DNA of 59,534 bases from NCBI GenBank assembly GCA_018398765.1, contig JAHBMJ010005720.1:5352-64885 (forward strand), given 5' to 3'. Below are positions 23,701 through 36,023 of this stretch, piece after piece (within the stretch, counting starts at the first letter, position 1; every line of letters begins with the position of its first letter). The stretch comes from Chromera velia. Its lineage: Eukaryota; Sar; Chromeraceae. Below the pieces are notes generated by a model. That model searched no databases. It saw only the letters and a program-made list of their open reading frames with translations, and had not been told where the DNA came from. The position numbers and the translations under genes are program-made.

Positions 23701-26700
23701 GCGAAACAGCAAATACTGCATGGACGAGCATTTGCGCAGGTGTCTAGGAGCTGTCTGACCTTGAATACGCAGATTTTTGTAGCAAACGCGTATCGGAAGG
23801 AGAAGAAGTCCTGGTGGTTTTCCCAGTCGGTCATCTCGAGAGCCAGCATCTCGTAGAGGAAGTTGAACACGTTGATCTGGATCGCACTCAGAATGCCCCC
23901 AGCCACAGAAGAAAAGTCGTAACCCAAGTAGAACAACCACCTCTCCTGGAAGCTCCAGTACTGCAATCAACAAAATCATCGAAGCGTTCACACAAACAAA
24001 ATGATGACCGACCACTGTTTGCGCAAGTGTGTCCATCAGTTGCACAGAAACATGTGTATTTGTGCTTGTTGCTTCAGGGTCAGACGTCCCTCTGGCTGTG
24101 TGGCGCTTCAGCTTGAATCAAAGCAAAGATCGGATGTGCGTGCACCAATTTTTCGGGGTCTGTCGTGGTGCATATGTTTGACTTGACACTCGGAGGGAGA
24201 TCTGTGTAAGTTTGCGCAGACGCACTGCATCCATGCGGCCGACCTTGAGCCACTCTATGAAGAAGATGGCGGAGACGGGGAGGAGAGAGAACAAGACGGA
24301 GACAAACGCCGTGACACCGAGACGCCACCGCAGTTGGCTCAAGGGAAAGAAGAGCTCTCCCGGCTCGTCTGTCACGGGACTCCGACGGGGGTGTCCTGCA
24401 GGCAGGCAGGCAGGCAGGCAGGGAGGCAGAAGGATCTGATCGTTGGAATTCTTCGATCAAACATCAGTTGCCAAACAAACTCATGGCAGATCTTTAAATA
24501 GGATTGTTGCAGGGGACAGAAAATAGAGATTTTGGATAACTGCATGTGGCACTGATTTGTCGGAACCACTCTGCCAAAGCAGTGATGGGGTAGTGGAAGG
24601 GTCACTGATGAAAGCATGCCGACTTCACCCCGTTGGTCAAAAACAGCAAAGAGTGAGAAACAGTCAAGGCAGAGCAATTACTTTTATTGACTCATTAATC
24701 TAGGAGCGTGGCGTTCCTGCCTGACCGTAAGCTTGGAGTCGGGGAGGCTCTGGGTAGTTGAAGGTGACAGACTTTGGAAACCCGCATTCCATCATGTACC
24801 TCCGTTCCCTGCATGTGGTGACGTGTCACGGAGAGAGAGGGAACAGGGAGAGGTGATGGGCTTGATAAAATCCCGAGAGAGAGAACGGCAGGAGCAGGAA
24901 GAACTTGATGCAAATTGAATTTGTTTCTTTTCGATCTTCCAATTTTATCATTCAACCAGTTCTCTTTCCCCCGCTTCTACGCCTCTTACCTCCGAAAACT
25001 CTGCCTAACTCAACTCCTCTTTTGGCGCGCACATGCATGTGTTCTGCTCCTTGCTTCTTGATCTCGCTGACTTCCTGCCTGCCTGCCTGTCAATCTGCCT
25101 TCAGCTCTTTCTTCTGCCCTTGCTTGTTCACCGCCTTTTACCCGTGGGCTTTGGCCTTTGACAATTTTCTTCGTGCCATTTTCATTCCAACCAATCGTGC
25201 TCATCGGGTCTGGTTGTTCTGCTCGGTCTGAGAATTATGAAAGCGATTCTGGACGGCAGTTCCTTTCTGTCTTATATTTTTCTCTTGGACCCTGAAGGCC
25301 AGACAGACAGCTGACTGACCGACCTTCTTTGCCACGCAGAGAGCCACACAGTCGACCAGAAGGTCAGGCAGCAGGCGTTGGTGACAGTGAGGATTTGGTT
25401 GAACGAGGACTGCCTGTCTGGAAAGATGAAAAGAAGAATCTGCACACAGAAAGGAAGTCACGGACGCCCAGGGAACCAAACAGACACGACAGTTCACACA
25501 AAAAGTGTATGCAAAATCTTTTGATGTAGGCACTCTGTTTCAATCAAAAGCCGCGACACAGGACTCGCCTTCTGTTTCCGTCTCTGATGTCTCTTTTGCA
25601 GTTTTTTCTTCCCGCCTTTGACCTTTTCGCAGTCTTTCATGTCAATTTCCATCAGGGGAGAGTCCAGGCTGGATCTGTGTCTGACCTGGAAGACGACGCC
25701 ATACGCAGCGGGCACAGCCATCCAGAGAACGAAGTGCCTCAAGAAAGCGAAGTAGAGGCCTATGCCTTCTCCAAAAAAGAAAGCGGTGTTTCTGCAAGAA
25801 TCAGATAGAAGAAAGCAAGGTGCGTGGGTTTTGTTCGTTCAGTCCAGCAGGGACGCAGCAAATTACAACAATTCCTCGCTCACTCACTCGCAATCTTTGT
25901 TGCTGAGAACACATGTCAAAGCCGATTCTTTCGGGTCCACTCATGCTTTCTGCCGATAGACAGGCGGATTCAACATCCGATCTTCTTCTGAGCCCACATT
26001 GATGCCTGAAATAGCTCATTACATCTGCACTCACAAGAAAAATTCCATCCAATGACTCCAGCCACAACGGTTTCTATGCCAGCCCTCGACGGAAGCTCAG
26101 TACCGCAGTGAACTGACTGACCTTTCCACGAAGACGACCTCGAAGAATCCTTTCAACTTGCAACTGCAGCTTCCCCTCTTCTTCCGACGCTTCCTTGTCC
26201 CTTTATCTCTTGACCCCCCTCTGCCTGCATTCTGGTTTCTCACCCCCCCTCCCCCCTTCCCCTGTTTCTCATCTATCCGAGGAGCCTCGGTCGAGTCTGG
26301 GGTCCACTGCGCCGCCTCCCTGTCGGATTCGTTTTCTGAAGCGGTGCCCTTTGCATCGCCCCGTTTTTTCGGTTTAGTCGTCACTGCATGCGTGCGAAAA
26401 AGAGCAGAAGGGGGAAGTGCTACGCGTTCTTGGCCACCTTTGGCAGCAGACAGACAGATGCATTCAAAGTCCGTTGGTACAAATAAGGGAGTAGACCAAA
26501 AGGCACATGCGGCAAAGCGCAGACATCTGAGACCGCTTGTTGGCAAGTGTGCCGTCGTGAAAGCAGACTATCGCAGGAAGAGAGCGGTTCCTTTCTCTGA
26601 AGCAAATCACAAGCACTGACCACCTGTCAGACTGACTGACTGACTGACTGACGTGTACAGTCTAACTCATCGAAGGCAGCAAGGGGGGTCCAGGGGGCCG

Positions 26701-29700
26701 ATCGTCCCTGTGGAGGTGGTGTGGTTGGAGCGTTCGGCTGTCCGATTCCTCCTCCATGAGTCTGCATGGGCGCGGAGGGACTACCTATGTTCAATTCACT
26801 TTCTCCACTCCCTTGGGCTTCTCGAATGGCAATTTCAACGGGAAGCTGCGTCGTACCTTTCGGGGTGGCATTGCCTGTCCTCTGCTCGACTGCGGAGACA
26901 AAGGTTTCGTAGTCCACTCGTGCGGCTGTTTTTGTGGATGCGTCTGAGTATCTTCTCGCGTTTTCGTCTGGGAGGGGAAAGAAGTCGAGGAGAAGCTTTT
27001 TGCTGATCAGATAGGTGAAGTCAATGTTTCTAGTCATCAAGTCCCTCACGAGACGTAAGCGGTCAACAGGGGAGAAGCAGGAACAGAGGGGAGGGGGGGG
27101 AGTGGTGGTCCAGAGATCACTGTGTGAGACAGGGAATTGAGTGAGGGCTGCGGGAGGTATCTCCTCTGTGTAGGGCACGCGTGTGCTGCGGAGGGAGTAC
27201 TTGAAGCCGAGCTGAAGGAAGTGGTTCTTGAGGGCGTATTTCTTTGAACTTTCCCGAAATTTGACCAATTTGAGCAAGGCAACTCTGGCAGGGAGACCTG
27301 GGGGTCGGCCTAGCTCTTCTCCCTTTTGTTGTTTTCTCAAGGAGCGGTTCTTTTTCTGTGTTGCCTGAAAGACGATGTTCTCGGGCATGTCATCAATCGA
27401 CAGATCGAGCAGACCTGCTGCCTCATCCTCCTCTACTAGCTTGAGGAAGAACTGAAATCGGTCTCTTCCTTCCCCTGTGCTTGAGAGGGGATTTACGTCC
27501 TGGACCACCCGAGGAAACTCGGATTGGTAATCTCGGAAGCGCTTGAAGAAGAACTCAAGCAGGCGGTAGGGTTCTCCTTTATTCGCAAAATGCATTGCAC
27601 GAGTGGCACAGAAACCCTTTTTCCTGTACATCAAATAAACTTCATACAGTCTTGCAATTTTGTTCTGCTGGCTCCAAAACTCCCCTGCCTCTTGCTGGCT
27701 GTCCTCAAACTCACTTGCTTCTTCGTGCGACGCATGGGCATCCTTCTTTAATCTGCCTGTTGCCGTCATATACGCGCCATAAGGGTCTTTCCGTTCTCTC
27801 AACCTCAGACGTAGAAACTTTTGGTACATGTCCCGGAGATCATCTGGGGCCTGGAAGTCAACTACCCCCCAGGCATCGTGAACTACAGCAGGCCCCGCTC
27901 TGTCTCTAGACCCTGGCCCTCCAACACCCCCTTTCGGTTTCTGCTTGTCATTCCTTCGTGTGCGGACGAGGAGAGCATCCACACGACTCTCTTCTGTGGT
28001 CTTCACAAAACGACGACGACGAACGTCTTCAGACATCCCCTCTTCCTCCCCTCCCGTTTGTTTCCTTTCTCGAACGACCACACTCTGTCTCTCTCTGTCC
28101 TCTTCCTCCATCTCTGTCATCAGCTTCACTCGGGCAATTTGCTTCAGCACGACTAGCTGAGACCTGAAGTAATGGTACTCCCACAGAGCTCGGCGCAGGT
28201 GCACGCCTACAGCTGTGTGGAGCCCAAACCCCTCCCCCGAAAGTGAGAAACCACTGCTACTCACGGTCTCTCGCCATCTCTCCTCACAGTCCACCAGTCT
28301 CTTTCGGAGAGAGTCAACAAAAGCCTCAAACAATCGGGCGATTCTCTCGGACCTCAACTTGGGTGCACCTGCGAAGAAAATCTCGCACAGAGGGACGAAC
28401 TCCTTTGTGCAGGGCTCGAAGGCCGCAAAGTCCGTCACCGTCAGATCCAGCGCTGTGGGGTAGCCGTGTCGGAGGGCAGCCAGGGAGACGTCCTTCGTGT
28501 CGTACCCTACCAGAAGGTACACATACCTGCTCTCAAGAGGAGAAAATCAGAGAGGACACAGTGAAGAGATTCATTCAAAGGGACGGCATTTCAGAAGAGG
28601 CGGTGCAGGTTCATGTGGAGAGGGAATGTGGAGACATCTTGACACGTTGGTGTGCTCTGATTGCATCACGCACTCTGAGGTGCTTCTGCGTCACACTCTG
28701 CGTTATGAGTCATTGGGTGAAAATCTGTCGGGGATGCCGACTCTTGTCATTAAACAGGTTGTGCAAAGCCCAGAATACAAAAAGGGAGAGCACCCTGGAA
28801 CCCAGGATTCTTCCTCCCCGCTTTCAGGAATGATTGCGATATCTTATGATCCTTCCGAAGCGTTTCTCGATCAAAAGTCCCCCCTCATACAGACTGACTT
28901 GAGATCTGATGAGAAAACCTTCTTGGCTGAGAGCTTCAGGTGATAGGCCAACTTTGTCACTGCAGGCAGAAAAGAAGTCAGAAAGAGTCTTTCATCAGTG
29001 AGCATAATGGGCAATCACGACACTCCACCAGAGGGTCCGAAGGGAAGTCAGCACTTGAGGGGAAACGGGACACAGCTGGCATTTGCATTAAAGAAGCAAA
29101 GATCTCTTTTCTTCTGAAACCAACTGCCTTGGTCTTCATTCTCTCTGCCTCAGAACTCATACAGACAAAATGAAGAACGAGTTCAGGTCCGTCACGTGAC
29201 ATTTGAAAGACCTACAGCCACTTCTCTCGGAGAAGTATTCCAATCCACACACAGATAAGAAAGCACCTGAGGAAACTAACTGAAGAAGAAAAAACCGACC
29301 GATAACGTTTCTGATGAGTGAGAGGAAATCAGCAGCCGGCTCATAGTCTGCTTCTCTCTCTTGCTTTGCATCCCTCACGATGGACAACCACAGAGACGGC
29401 GCACGACGGGAGGGCATTCTCGAAATTCCGCCTTCTTTGCCTTGCTCCTTCTTCCAAGCCGACTTTTCCCCACTCTCCCTCTCTGCGAACACCGCTTCTT
29501 CCTCTTGAACTCCCTTCCCCCCCTCTTCTTCAGCCTCATTCACTGCAGCTCCTTCCTCCCCCCCTTCCATGTGAACGTGTGAGGCAAGAGTGCCTATGGT
29601 CCTCTGCAAGCAGAGAAAAACAGAAGTTAACATACAAAACAATCACAAAAGGAAGAAGTGTGAGCGGGCACAGTCAAGGAATGAAAGACGAGTGAGGTAT

Positions 29701-32685
29701 GTCGGGCAAATATGTAGAGAAGAGAAAAGCAGGGATAAGCAGGGAATCCGCTTTGCACGATGACCCTTGATTCTTGCAATCTTCATGAGTCATTCGATTC
29801 CTCACAGACTCGATCGCTCTACCAGAGAGTGAGTTAGACTTTCAGTGACAAAGTTACTCCACCAACGAATCGATCAATCAATCAATCATTCACTTACTGA
29901 CACGAGAGACGCCGTCGACCGGTACTCCTGCGAGAGTCTTAGACCTCTTTGTATCCATCAGTGCGGCGCTCTCTCCGGTGAACTTGCTGGTGGGTTGATG
30001 CCTCCCCTCGGCAGAGAACAGGCGGGGGCGTGTGCGGAGACGAGGGGGCTGCTTGTCGCGAACAGGGGGAAGAGAAGAGCTTGTGAAAGGCAAGGATCAC
30101 TCAGGAGACACTTTCACTGGTTGACTGATGGACAGACACATAGACTTTGCATTCTCTCTTTTCGTTTCTTTCCTTTCTCTGGACTCACAGACGGGCAGAC
30201 AGACGGGTGCGTGGTTGTATGTTCGTGGGTGGATCTTCCGACTCCCTTCCTTTTGCCACGCATATCCGGATGTAAGGGTTCGTATTTTGTTTTTAGGCAC
30301 ACAAAATTTGCGCATATTCAGAGGAGGTCAAGGACAGTAAGAAGAAGCAGACACTGAAAAGAAAGAGAGCAGCTGCTGACCACAATAGACGTTTCTTCCT
30401 TCGCCCACAAACGCGGCGGGAGCGTTTCGTATTTGAGCCATTCAGGTCTCCCCTGTCCGTCCTTCTCGTGTTCTCCCAAAGCAGATGCCACTGCGTTCCC
30501 TTGCCTCCTCGCCTCCTCCTCCCTGGATTGGGTCTTCAGAGCCTCCACCAGCAGTTGATCCTTCGCACCCTGCTCTCTGATCAGCTGGGCCCTGCTTTTG
30601 TCCCCAGCTTCCTCTAGTTCTGCAAACGCCTGCAGGATTCATGCATGGATGGATGGAAAGGCGCGAGAGAGAGACACGAGATAATGAGAGTGGAAAAGAC
30701 AGAATGACGCACAGAGACAGGAAAGAAAGGAACACGGAACGAAACAAGGAGAGCGAGAACCGGAGACTACACTCATGACTGTGCTTCTCATTCTCTGTCG
30801 ACAGAAAAACACAACAGCTCTTTCTTTGACTTTCCGAAACTCTCTGGCTGACAACACATAAAAAGATCGAAAGGCAGGAAGTCCTGAAAAGTAAAGATAA
30901 GGACTGAAACACAACAAGAGCAGGGTCTCTCTTCTGAATGCGATTGTCTTCACGACTGACTTTCAGAAATTCCCTTTTCTCGGTGGTGAAATTCTTTTGT
31001 TGCAGGCTGATGCCGTCCACGTACAGCTCTTCACCCCTGAATGCTTTCTCAAAAATATTCTCTGCCTCCAAAGCGGTGACACTCGGAGGTCCACTCACTC
31101 TCCCCCCCGCTTTGGGGTTCGGAAAGACCAAAACCCAATTCCATTCGAGGGGGATCTCACAGAGGTCATGGCCTGTATCGGCCAACCCAGCAGGAGGGCT
31201 GGAAGGTGAATGCCCCAGTCGGGGGGTGTCGGACAGGGGCGATGAGCCGGGAAAGGGGTACGAAGTGCTTGGTGGGGATGCTGCCGGGGGTGATCTTCCA
31301 TTTGCATTCTGTTGTCTCCTTCTGGACCGACTTGCACTGAGGGACAACGAACCCAAATGTTCTCTCTGCTCCATGGCATGCAATTGCTCCTCCGTCGGTG
31401 GGAGGCCTTGGAAAAGCCTTTTCCACCCGACCTCCGGAAGCCCCGCGACTGTTTCTCTTTCATTCTCTGGCGGCGACCCATCTGGTAAAGGATCCTTTGC
31501 AAAGGAGACCGAGGTTCCCCCTCTCTCACGAAGTGGAGACGGAGACGGAGAGAGGCCTTCCTCTGCCGCTGCAATGTCAACCTCCCTCTCTCTCTGTTCA
31601 TCCCCGGGCCATGACCGGAGCGCACTCGACACGGCCGCTGTGCCACCTGGCCCGTGTCTGTCTCTGCTGGAGGACGCAAGGTGGCTCATGCCCATGAAGG
31701 CTGCAGAGGAGGGGAAGGCACTATGTGCCCTGAGTGAGGACGCAAAGGGTTCGGGGGGGGGAAGGGGAAGCCTGCTCATCTCTGTGAGCTCAGCCTTGTC
31801 GGCCTGTGTGTGGTCACCTTCGTCCTCATCCACACCGATTGCCTCCTTGAAGATACTGCCCAAGGGAGTTCCTTCAAAACATGTCACGAAGGCTTTCATG
31901 CTGGACGACAGGGGTGCTGAGGCCCCAGCTGTTTTCTCTCCAGCCTTCCCTTCCCCATCGGCTCTGTCACGGTGTCGAGGAGGGGAGAGGCTCCTCAACG
32001 CATCCATTGTCTCTGGTGACTGTACAATTGAGCTGAATGCCTTCTGACAATCCTCCTCAGGATTATTTGCCCCAGGTGCTTTGGCCCCAAAGTTCTCTTC
32101 CTCTTGGAGCAAAAGGGAATCATGAAGACGGGCTGCTTCGAGTTCTTCTTGCATCCACAGACTGTCTGCTGTGTCGGGAACGTTGAAAGGGGAGGGGGTC
32201 TGCCGCCCTTGTCTGCCCATCCTTTCCTGCTCCTCCTCTTCTGCGCTGACCTTCAGTTTGCCTCGTGCATAAAGCACGGCATCTCGATGCGCTAGCTTGA
32301 CATCGTTTTCCGACGGTGCGAGTCTGTGTGTCTCTCTGTCTGTGGGGGAGACGGGGACCCCGGTCACATAGGTGGGGAAGTTGGGGCCTGACCTTTCTCT
32401 TTGGCGCTGTTGCTCGTCATTGAAGGCTCCCAAAGACACTTGCACCACGTCATTCGGATTTGTTTTGGCACTCTTGGTCAAGTTCATGAAAGAATGCGGG
32501 GTGGAAAGAGGAGGATTGGGCTGCCACTGTTGAGATGCATGTTCAGCGGCTTCCGTCTTGTTTTTCGCGGAAGAAAAACGAACAGACAGACTCCTTCCGT
32601 TCGGATCCAGGGCATCCTCCCGGTGCCTGAAGCTGCTGTTGGCTGACTTCAAAACACTGTTGCGTCTTGTCTCTTCGTCCTTCAT
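20729..32685 (-). CDS. Large anoctamin / TMEM16-family membrane protein
   Basis: Sixteen exons close in phase to about 2120 aa: 30961-32685, 30381-30629, 29902-30048, 29307-29603, 28899-28933, 26653-28526, 26122-26383, 25686-25791, 25324-25409, 24726-24808, 24244-24395, 23760-23960, 22310-22769, 21781-21932, 21013-21377 and 20729-20897 (last one tentative). Family marks: LVRDLMTRNIDF...LLLDFFPLPD before the channel, NTAFFFGEGIGLYFAFL, FWSTVWLSAWQRRERRYMM, IQINVFNFLYEMLALEMTDW-ENH, CATELQTSLLF, EYLEILIAYGFLVLFSIAFP, LLQLVVNALEVYVDYLKL (family NN-x2-E-x-R-x-D; N, E and D kept, R replaced by Y), RRP...SVGIWLNI. Members are Ca2+-gated lipid scramblases or anion channels. The N-terminal extension of about 575 residues is low-complexity and is followed by a 625-residue exon, making this two to three times the usual length. 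The usual F-x-N-x-Y...FYIAF helix between exons 12 and 13 was not found. Confidence 0.88.
23388..23560. repeat. CTCA/CTCAC tetranucleotide array in anoctamin intron
   Basis: About 170 bases of ACTC repeats with CCACTC variants, in the intron between exons 12 and 13. On the coding strand it reads (GTGA)n, the sequence of a splice donor. Confidence 0.9.
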
Positions 32686-34154
32686 TTTTCTGATGCACGC
32701 AGCTGTTGCTTGCAGCACTAGTTTGAATCAAAAGAGAAAGTTTCTCCTTCTCGCTCAGATGGACTCTGTTGTCCGCATTTCCCCCTGTCTGTTGGTCCCT
32801 GGTAGACGGCTTTCGAACTTGATCTTAGTCGCTGGATTTAGTGCACCGTTCCGGAAGGTGGCGTGTGTACAAGCGTGTTACACAAAAGGAGCATGTGTTG
32901 CACCATGCATGCGCCTTCCAGCAACAGTTGTTATGAAGAGAAAATCTGAGCCTGGTGATACCTTGCCCACTCAGTGGATGAAATCGAACCTCAAACCAGT
33001 CTACGCAAGGAAATAGCGAGTGTTCTGCTATGTTCTGCTTTCAACTGAACAGGTGAAACAGGCTGTTACAGTCAGCAATGCAAGTTTCTGGTTTATGGTC
33101 GCCTCTGCACGGGGGTGCATGTACCGGCCGACGGTGGCACCTTGTGCCACTTCTATACTCGGCCCCGAGGGCGGACCCGTAAGTCGCGGCGTCTGAGTCG
33201 CGCCGGGCCAATATAGTTCGTCCCCGTTGATTGGACCGATCGATCAGATTGGCATAATGTAAAATCTATTATTAAAGGCCGACACTGAGTCCGAATGAAC
33301 TGAGAAGGCATGCATAACAAAAACCTCAATCAACAAGAAGCATACAAAAATAAAAGCAGACACGTTGGAAATTGCTGGGACTCAGCCTGGGAGGGGAGAT
33401 AATTCCCTTGAATATGTTTTTATCGTTTTCTTCATTTTTTGAGGCCTGGTCCATTTCTTATTCAAAAATTCTATTTCGGACCGAATCGGACGTATTCAAA
33501 CATTTAACACTGTTCTTCAACTCATCTCTGATCATGAGTCTGGTGACGAGCGTTTGTTTTTCTTAAACGCCCTTTAAGTTTTTAAATTAATGTATATCAC
33601 AGCTATAACTAGAGTTATAATCAGAGTCCAACGGAGGTCCCGGTATAAATCTTACTAAATCTCAGGAGCACATAATTAGAGTCCGACAATATGTCCAATT
33701 AGTATCCGCGGAAGGGGAAAAACTAAGGAAAAAAATTCTGGTTTTACCACACAAACATCAAAACAAATGTTGAAACATAATTCGTGGCCGCAGTTAGTCG
33801 GATTCGGAAGTCCGACACTAAGTCAGACTTGGGAATAATCTTACATTATGCATTTGCATACATTTAATTACAAATTAAAATATTTTGAAACCAAATTCAA
33901 GTTAAACTACATGATTTATACGTAGTGATTTGCTCAGACATTTACATACCAAATTATTACTTTAAATTATGTCATTCTTATTCTACACTTTAAGAATCAG
34001 AGCCATCATCTAACACGTGTATGATTTTGTTTAGATTTTGTATGACCTAGTGTATGACTTACCATTTAGCTAGGCTAAGCAAGTTAGATATGTAACCACG
34101 TTGTGCGGCTACGGTAACCACATTTGATCGTTCTGTTTGCACATGCATGGAGGG
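32686..34154. other. Intergenic, AT-rich in its second half
   Basis: It lies upstream of the anoctamin ATG and downstream of the aldo-keto-reductase-like gene. The part from about 33260 to 34130 is AT-rich with no coding-like frame. A GC-rich patch at 33110-33260 contains CGG-rich words and no recognisable gene. No RNA gene seen. Confidence 0.6.
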
Positions 34155-34717
34155 TCAATATATTCCACTTCGAGGGTCGTGAACGTGGAAAGGGTGTTGA
34201 CTAACGGGATGAATATCCCAGTGGTCCACGTTCGCCCACTCCTTCGCCGTGATTTGATTCTTCGTCATATTAAATATTTCGTCGTGCTGCAAGCAGGAAG
34301 GCAAGCAGGGACATAAACAAACAGGAATATACAAAGCAAATTAAATTCAAGTTGCCCACATCAGCAAGGGGAGGGCTGGTAGCTGAACACGAAACACGTC
34401 GATATACAAATCTGATCAGACGGCGACAAAACAAAAGTGGACATGGGCTGCTAGGAAAGCAAGCAGACAGAAAGGGAGGCAATCAATCAGGCTGGCAGGG
34501 AACCAGGCGCATAGACAGCGCAGTACAATGACACTTTCAAATGAATCATTCGGTAGAGGCAAAAAGGAGGCACCCACTGACGGAAAGGCCAAACAGAGAA
34601 ACGACGATGCACTAGAAACGGAATCCCCCGCGCCGCCCCCACACGCGTACGCACACACGATTACACACGCCTTCTTGCACACACAGACACACACACAGAC
34701 ACACACACAGACACACA

Positions 34718-34762
<45 letters not shown>

Positions 34763-34789
34763 CGGGGGGGGGAGCAGACACAGACACAG

Positions 34790-34841
<52 letters not shown>

Positions 34842-34863
34842 CGGGGGGGGGAGCAGACACACA

Positions 34864-34902
<39 letters not shown>

Positions 34903-35924
34903 CGAGACTGACAAAAGCAGGGTCATACAGATTGATTCCGTGTTTTTCTCTGCACTCCTTGGCGACGACATCGAAGTCGAAGAACGGCCACGGTTGTCCT
35001 ATAAACTTTCTCTTCTGCATAGACTGCTCCTTCATCGACCGGTACCATCCTTCCCACTCCCGGGCGGCCTTGTAAAATGTCATGAACTTCATCGTCTGGG
35101 TGTACGCCCATGACCTGTCGTGTGTTGCATTGGTCAGGTACGTTGTGCCGTTCTCCCACCGGACCTCAACGTCATCGTAGCTCCACCTCTTCTTGTCTTC
35201 GTCTGTGGTTGCCACCCACTGACCGGGCCATTTGAACTTCTTTTCGTACCACCTGAGAGAGAGAGGGGGGAGAAAGAGGGGAAAATAACCGAAGGAAGCA
35301 GTGAGGGAACTTGCATGGTTCTCAATGCCCCCGTATGCCAGCACATGGAAGAGCGGAGACAACATTAGAATGGGCAAAATCTCACAGCACATACGCGCAA
35401 TCCGACCATTTGGGACAGAAAGATGCGCCCCATCCTCCCCAGAAAAAAAAAGAAACAGAACGAAAGGAAGAAACAGCGAGAGAGAGAGAGACGGGGGGGG
35501 GGGGGGGGGGGGGAAAGAAAAAAAAAACGAAAGAAAGACAGACGAACAGAAAGACAGAAATGATAAAAAAAAAAGAGAGTCCGGCTGCATCCCTCCCCTG
35601 CCAAAGAAAACAAGCAGCAAGGCAAGCAGAGCAGCCATGTTGAAAAAACAAGCCCCCCGCAAGCAAATCAACAAACCCACCCACCCCCAGAGTTTCGTGT
35701 CCGACAGTGCGAAGTATGTTCCAGGTTTCTCGGGATCCTCCATCCACTGTTTGACCTGCAGTCGTCAAGAAGAACACGGACGGGGGGGTGAGGAAAGAGG
35801 ACGGATTGTGCCGCGGAACGAAGCGGTACAAGACGCACAACAGTACACAACGCAGCTTGTAGAGCAAAAGATCCACCGACGTGGAACCTCCAAAAGAGGA
35901 CAAAAAAGGAAACGCACCCCGACA

Positions 35925-36023
<99 letters not shown>

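Noticed and set aside
28978-29202. Minus-strand frame between anoctamin exons 4 and 5
   Set aside because: Not needed: exons 4, 5 and 6 join in phase without it, and it lacks a matching acceptor and donor pair.
30938-32047. A 369-codon plus-strand frame
   Set aside because: Antisense shadow of anoctamin exon 1, which keeps phase with the downstream anoctamin exons.
34416-34971. Cys-Val and Thr-His rich frames on both strands
   Set aside because: Products of the compound CA/GA repeat inside intron 3 of the aldo-keto-reductase-like gene.
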